From contig CADEDH010000030.1 in the NCBI GenBank assembly GCA_902826025.1, positions 22,683 to 65,220 on the forward strand: a stretch of 42,538 bases of DNA, read 5' to 3'. Positions 40,875-42,538 of this stretch are shown in pieces. Each line of letters starts with the position of its first letter. The stretch's first letter is position 1. The position numbers and the translations under genes were made by a program. The notes beneath the pieces are model-generated. The model was given only the letters and a program-made list of their open reading frames with translations. It was not told the DNA's origin and made no database searches. This DNA is from an uncultured Actinomycetes bacterium (GTDB taxonomy: Bacteria > Actinomycetota > Acidimicrobiia > Acidimicrobiales > SZUA-35).

Positions 40875-40900
40875 ACCTCCGACGGTAGTGCTGTCACCCG

Positions 40901-40983
40901 GGGGGCTGCGCCCCCGCCGACCTCCGGCCGGCCCCCCATCGACGCCGGGGCCCCCACCCCATCGTCCGCCGCCTCCGGCGGCG
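40901..40983. repeat. GC-rich hairpin string between divergent genes
   Basis: Perfect hairpins GGGGGC/GCCCCC (40901-40906/40910-40915, loop TGC) and CGCCGCC/GGCGGCG (40967-40973/40977-40983, loop TCC) are nearly the same as two of those at 1-36. The region lies between divergent starts, so it is not a terminator. Confidence 0.55.
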
Positions 40984-41058
40984 CCGGGTCGATCGACTCC
41001 CCCGCCGGGCTCGTTGCCCGTTGGTGCCGACACCGCTGACCTGCGAGCCTGGAGAACC

Positions 41059-41988
41059 TTGACCTCGCCCCCCACCTCCACGGCCGCGCCCTCCCCGGCG
41101 GCGGCCCCCGGCGCGCTCTCGGCCGCCGACCGCCGGGCGGCCCGGCTCCCCTACGCCGGCCTGGGGGTGGTGCTGCTCTTGTGGGGCCTCGGGCCGCCGC
41201 TGTCGAAGCTGATCACGGTCGCCCCGCTCACGGCCAGCTTCACCCGGCTGTGGACGAGCTCGATCGCCATCGTGGCCGTCCAGACGGCGATGGGGTCCCG
41301 CCCCACCCGCAAGGCGCTCAAGGGCGGGATGTGGGGCGGTCTGGCCTTCGGGGTGAACTCGATCGCCTTCTTCTACGCCATCGTCAACGCCTCGATCGCC
41401 ACCGTCACCGTTATCAGCGCGCTCCAGCCGGCGCTGGTGATGATCTTCGCCAGCCGCATCTTCGGGGAGAAGGTGACCCGCTGGGGGCTGGGGTGGACGG
41501 CGGTGGCCATCGGCGGCGCCGCCGTGGCTGTGCTGGGCAAGGGGGCGGCGGTGCACACCACCACGCTCGGGATCCTGTGCTCGGTCGGCTCACTGCTGTG
41601 CATGACCGTGTACTTCCTGGCCTCCAAGCAGGCCCGCCAGACCCTGGGGGCGGGCGAGTACGTGATGGGCGTGATGCTGTGGGCGTCGGTGGTGGTGACC
41701 CCGGTGGCCGCCATCGGCGGCGGGCTGGGTCACCTCGACGAGCTCGACCGGATCGACTGGCTGTGGATCATGGTGATGCTCATCGGGCCCGGGGTGGGTG
41801 GTCAGCTGCTGATGGGGTGGGCGGTGCGGTTCGTGCCGGTGAGCCGCACGGCCATGATCCTGCTCGGCTCGACGGTGGTGTCGATCCTGGCGGCGTGGCC
41901 CATCCACGGCGAGCGGCCGGAGCTGATCCAGCTTCTGGGCTGCGCCATCACGCTCGGCGCCGTCACCCTCATCCTCCAGCGCCGGTAG
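41059..41988 (+). CDS. EamA/DMT-family membrane transporter
   Basis: A 309-residue polytopic membrane protein with about ten hydrophobic helices in two similar halves, typical of the drug/metabolite transporter family (EamA). The first half begins YAGLGVVLLLWGLGPPLSKLI, a family-like first helix; SALQPALVMIFASRIFGEKVTRWG in the middle and a second EamA unit ending MILLGSTVVSILAAWPIHGERPELIQLLGCAITLGAVTLI follow. The substrate is unknown. The start is a rare TTG at 41059, chosen because GGAGA lies about 5 nt upstream and the membrane part begins at about residue 30; an Ala/Pro-rich leader precedes it. It is divergent from the mandelate-racemase-like gene and upstream of the PhyH gene. Confidence 0.88.
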   Translation: MTSPPTSTAAPSPAAAPGALSAADRRAARLPYAGLGVVLLLWGLGPPLSKLITVAPLTASFTRLWTSSIAIVAVQTAMGSRPTRKALKGGMWGGLAFGVNSIAFFYAIVNASIATVTVISALQPALVMIFASRIFGEKVTRWGLGWTAVAIGGAAVAVLGKGAAVHTTTLGILCSVGSLLCMTVYFLASKQARQTLGAGEYVMGVMLWASVVVTPVAAIGGGLGHLDELDRIDWLWIMVMLIGPGVGGQLLMGWAVRFVPVSRTAMILLGSTVVSILAAWPIHGERPELIQLLGCAITLGAVTLILQRR

Positions 41989-42017
41989 CCGCTTTCAGCC
42001 GTCGTGGCCAGCGCTGG

Positions 42018-42023
42018 TAGTGT
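42018..42023 (+). promoter_or_regulatory. Candidate -10 hexamer before the PhyH gene
   Basis: TAGTGT, 35 nt before the ATG at 42059, with a weak -35 (TTCAGC) 18 nt upstream. Unlike the leaderless genes, a ribosome-binding site (AGGGGG) follows. Confidence 0.35.
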
Positions 42024-42058
42024 CGCCAACAGAGCTACCGGAGCCAGGGGGTGTTGTG

Positions 42059-42538
42059 ATGACGGTGGTCGACGCTGGACAGACGGCGGATGGGCTGTCC
42101 CGCCAGGAACACGAAGCGGCCATGGCCGCCTACCTGGCCGGGGGCGAGGGCCGGGCCGAAGCGGCGGGCAACCGGGGGCCGGTGCGGTTCGGGCCCGACG
42201 GCAGGCTCCACCCCGACATCGTGGCCGCCTACTGGCGCCAGGGGTTCTACGTGTTCACCGGCGTGGTGGGGGCCGAGGAGCTGGCCGAGCTGCGGGCCGA
42301 CGCCGCCGAGATGATCGAGCGGGCCCCGGTGCGCAAGGGGGCCGACGTCGATGCCCAGGGCCGGCCGGCGCTGGGCCGGGACTTCGCCGTCGAGCCCTAC
42401 CTGCTGATCGCTCCCCTGTCCGACCCGTGGGGTGGCACCAAGGCCCTGGGCGGCCGGCACGAGGAGAAGATGGACGAGCCGGTGCCCGACGCCGACGCCC
42501 CCGAGGCCGTCCCCTACCTCATGTTCGGGATGTGCCAG
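42059..42538 (+). CDS. Phytanoyl-CoA dioxygenase (PhyH) family protein, partial
   Basis: The first 160 residues of an Fe(II)/2-oxoglutarate-dependent oxygenase-like protein; the frame is open to the window end. After a variable, glycine/alanine-rich N-terminal 45 residues, the family start RLHPDIVAAYWRQGFYVFTGVVGAEELAELRADAAEMIERAP is clear (about 51-92). The iron-binding HxD and distal histidine expected after residue about 140 are not visible in this part, so activity cannot be judged. The ATG at 42059 has AGGGGG 7 nt upstream. Substrate unknown; many bacterial PhyH proteins hydroxylate small non-lipid molecules. Confidence 0.8.
   Translation, partial: MTVVDAGQTADGLSRQEHEAAMAAYLAGGEGRAEAAGNRGPVRFGPDGRLHPDIVAAYWRQGFYVFTGVVGAEELAELRADAAEMIERAPVRKGADVDAQGRPALGRDFAVEPYLLIAPLSDPWGGTKALGGRHEEKMDEPVPDADAPEAVPYLMFGMCQ

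Overview
The window reads as a high-GC actinobacterial chromosome segment, most likely from the class Acidimicrobiia (inference). The evidence is the strong G/C bias at third codon positions, frequent GTG starts, an F420-type luciferase-like oxidoreductase and a deazaflavin-dependent nitroreductase, an actinobacterial-type LexA box at recA, and the gene order dapA-rnj ... ftsK ... rimO-pgsA ... cinA ... recA, which matches a conserved actinobacterial block. No rRNA, tRNA, CRISPR array, transposase or integrase was seen. Nearly all DNA is coding; 36 protein genes are annotated, the last cut by the window end.

Layout. 1-2080: 6-phosphogluconolactonase and a ROK sugar kinase (minus strand, translationally coupled). 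2082-5393: RNase Z facing a lone form-II CoxL-like molybdenum hydroxylase subunit. 5447-8938: a CBS-less IMPDH/GMP-reductase homologue, recA with an SOS promoter, and a luciferase-like oxidoreductase. 8961-10234: an AbiEi/DUF559 endonuclease-like gene sitting between two copies of a palindromic element. 10257-17409: ilvE, cinA, a secreted S33 hydrolase, pgsA, rimO and a CopC-like membrane-anchored protein. 17468-23724: SMP-30, an FtsK with a very long acidic tail, a hairpin-rich spacer, and a DegT-fold protein with no PLP lysine. 23985-27233: the operon wHTH protein-dapA-rnj. 27751-32084: a Wzz/BY-kinase fusion, thiolase, enoyl-CoA hydratase and a DDN-family protein. 32124-36487: a third copy of the palindromic element, then a coupled SNF2 helicase/SWIM zinc-finger pair. 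36521-42538: a small unknown protein, a second enoyl-CoA hydratase, a NYN nuclease, a coiled-coil VanY peptidase, a mandelate-racemase-like enolase, an EamA exporter and the start of a PhyH dioxygenase.

Functional themes are central carbon entry (kinase, lactonases), RNA processing (rnz, rnj, rimO, NYN), DNA maintenance (recA, ftsK, SNF2/SWIM), envelope and phospholipid functions (pgsA, VanY, Wzz-kinase, CopC) and acyl-CoA metabolism (thiolase, two crotonases, PhyH). Many genes have a TAnnnT hexamer only 6-10 nt before the start codon, which points to widespread leaderless transcription and helps to fix several starts.

Most notable: (1) a family of 107-115 bp nested palindromes, two copies of which bracket an AbiEi-wHTH/DUF559 endonuclease-like gene inserted in the conserved cinA-recA neighbourhood; (2) several enzymes with altered key residues (DegT without lysine, CinA with a degenerate deamidase site, a mandelate racemase-like enzyme with KxR, an IMPDH-like protein without CBS domains and without the flap arginine, a BY-kinase with altered Walker motifs, a ROK kinase without most zinc ligands); (3) the FtsK acidic tail.
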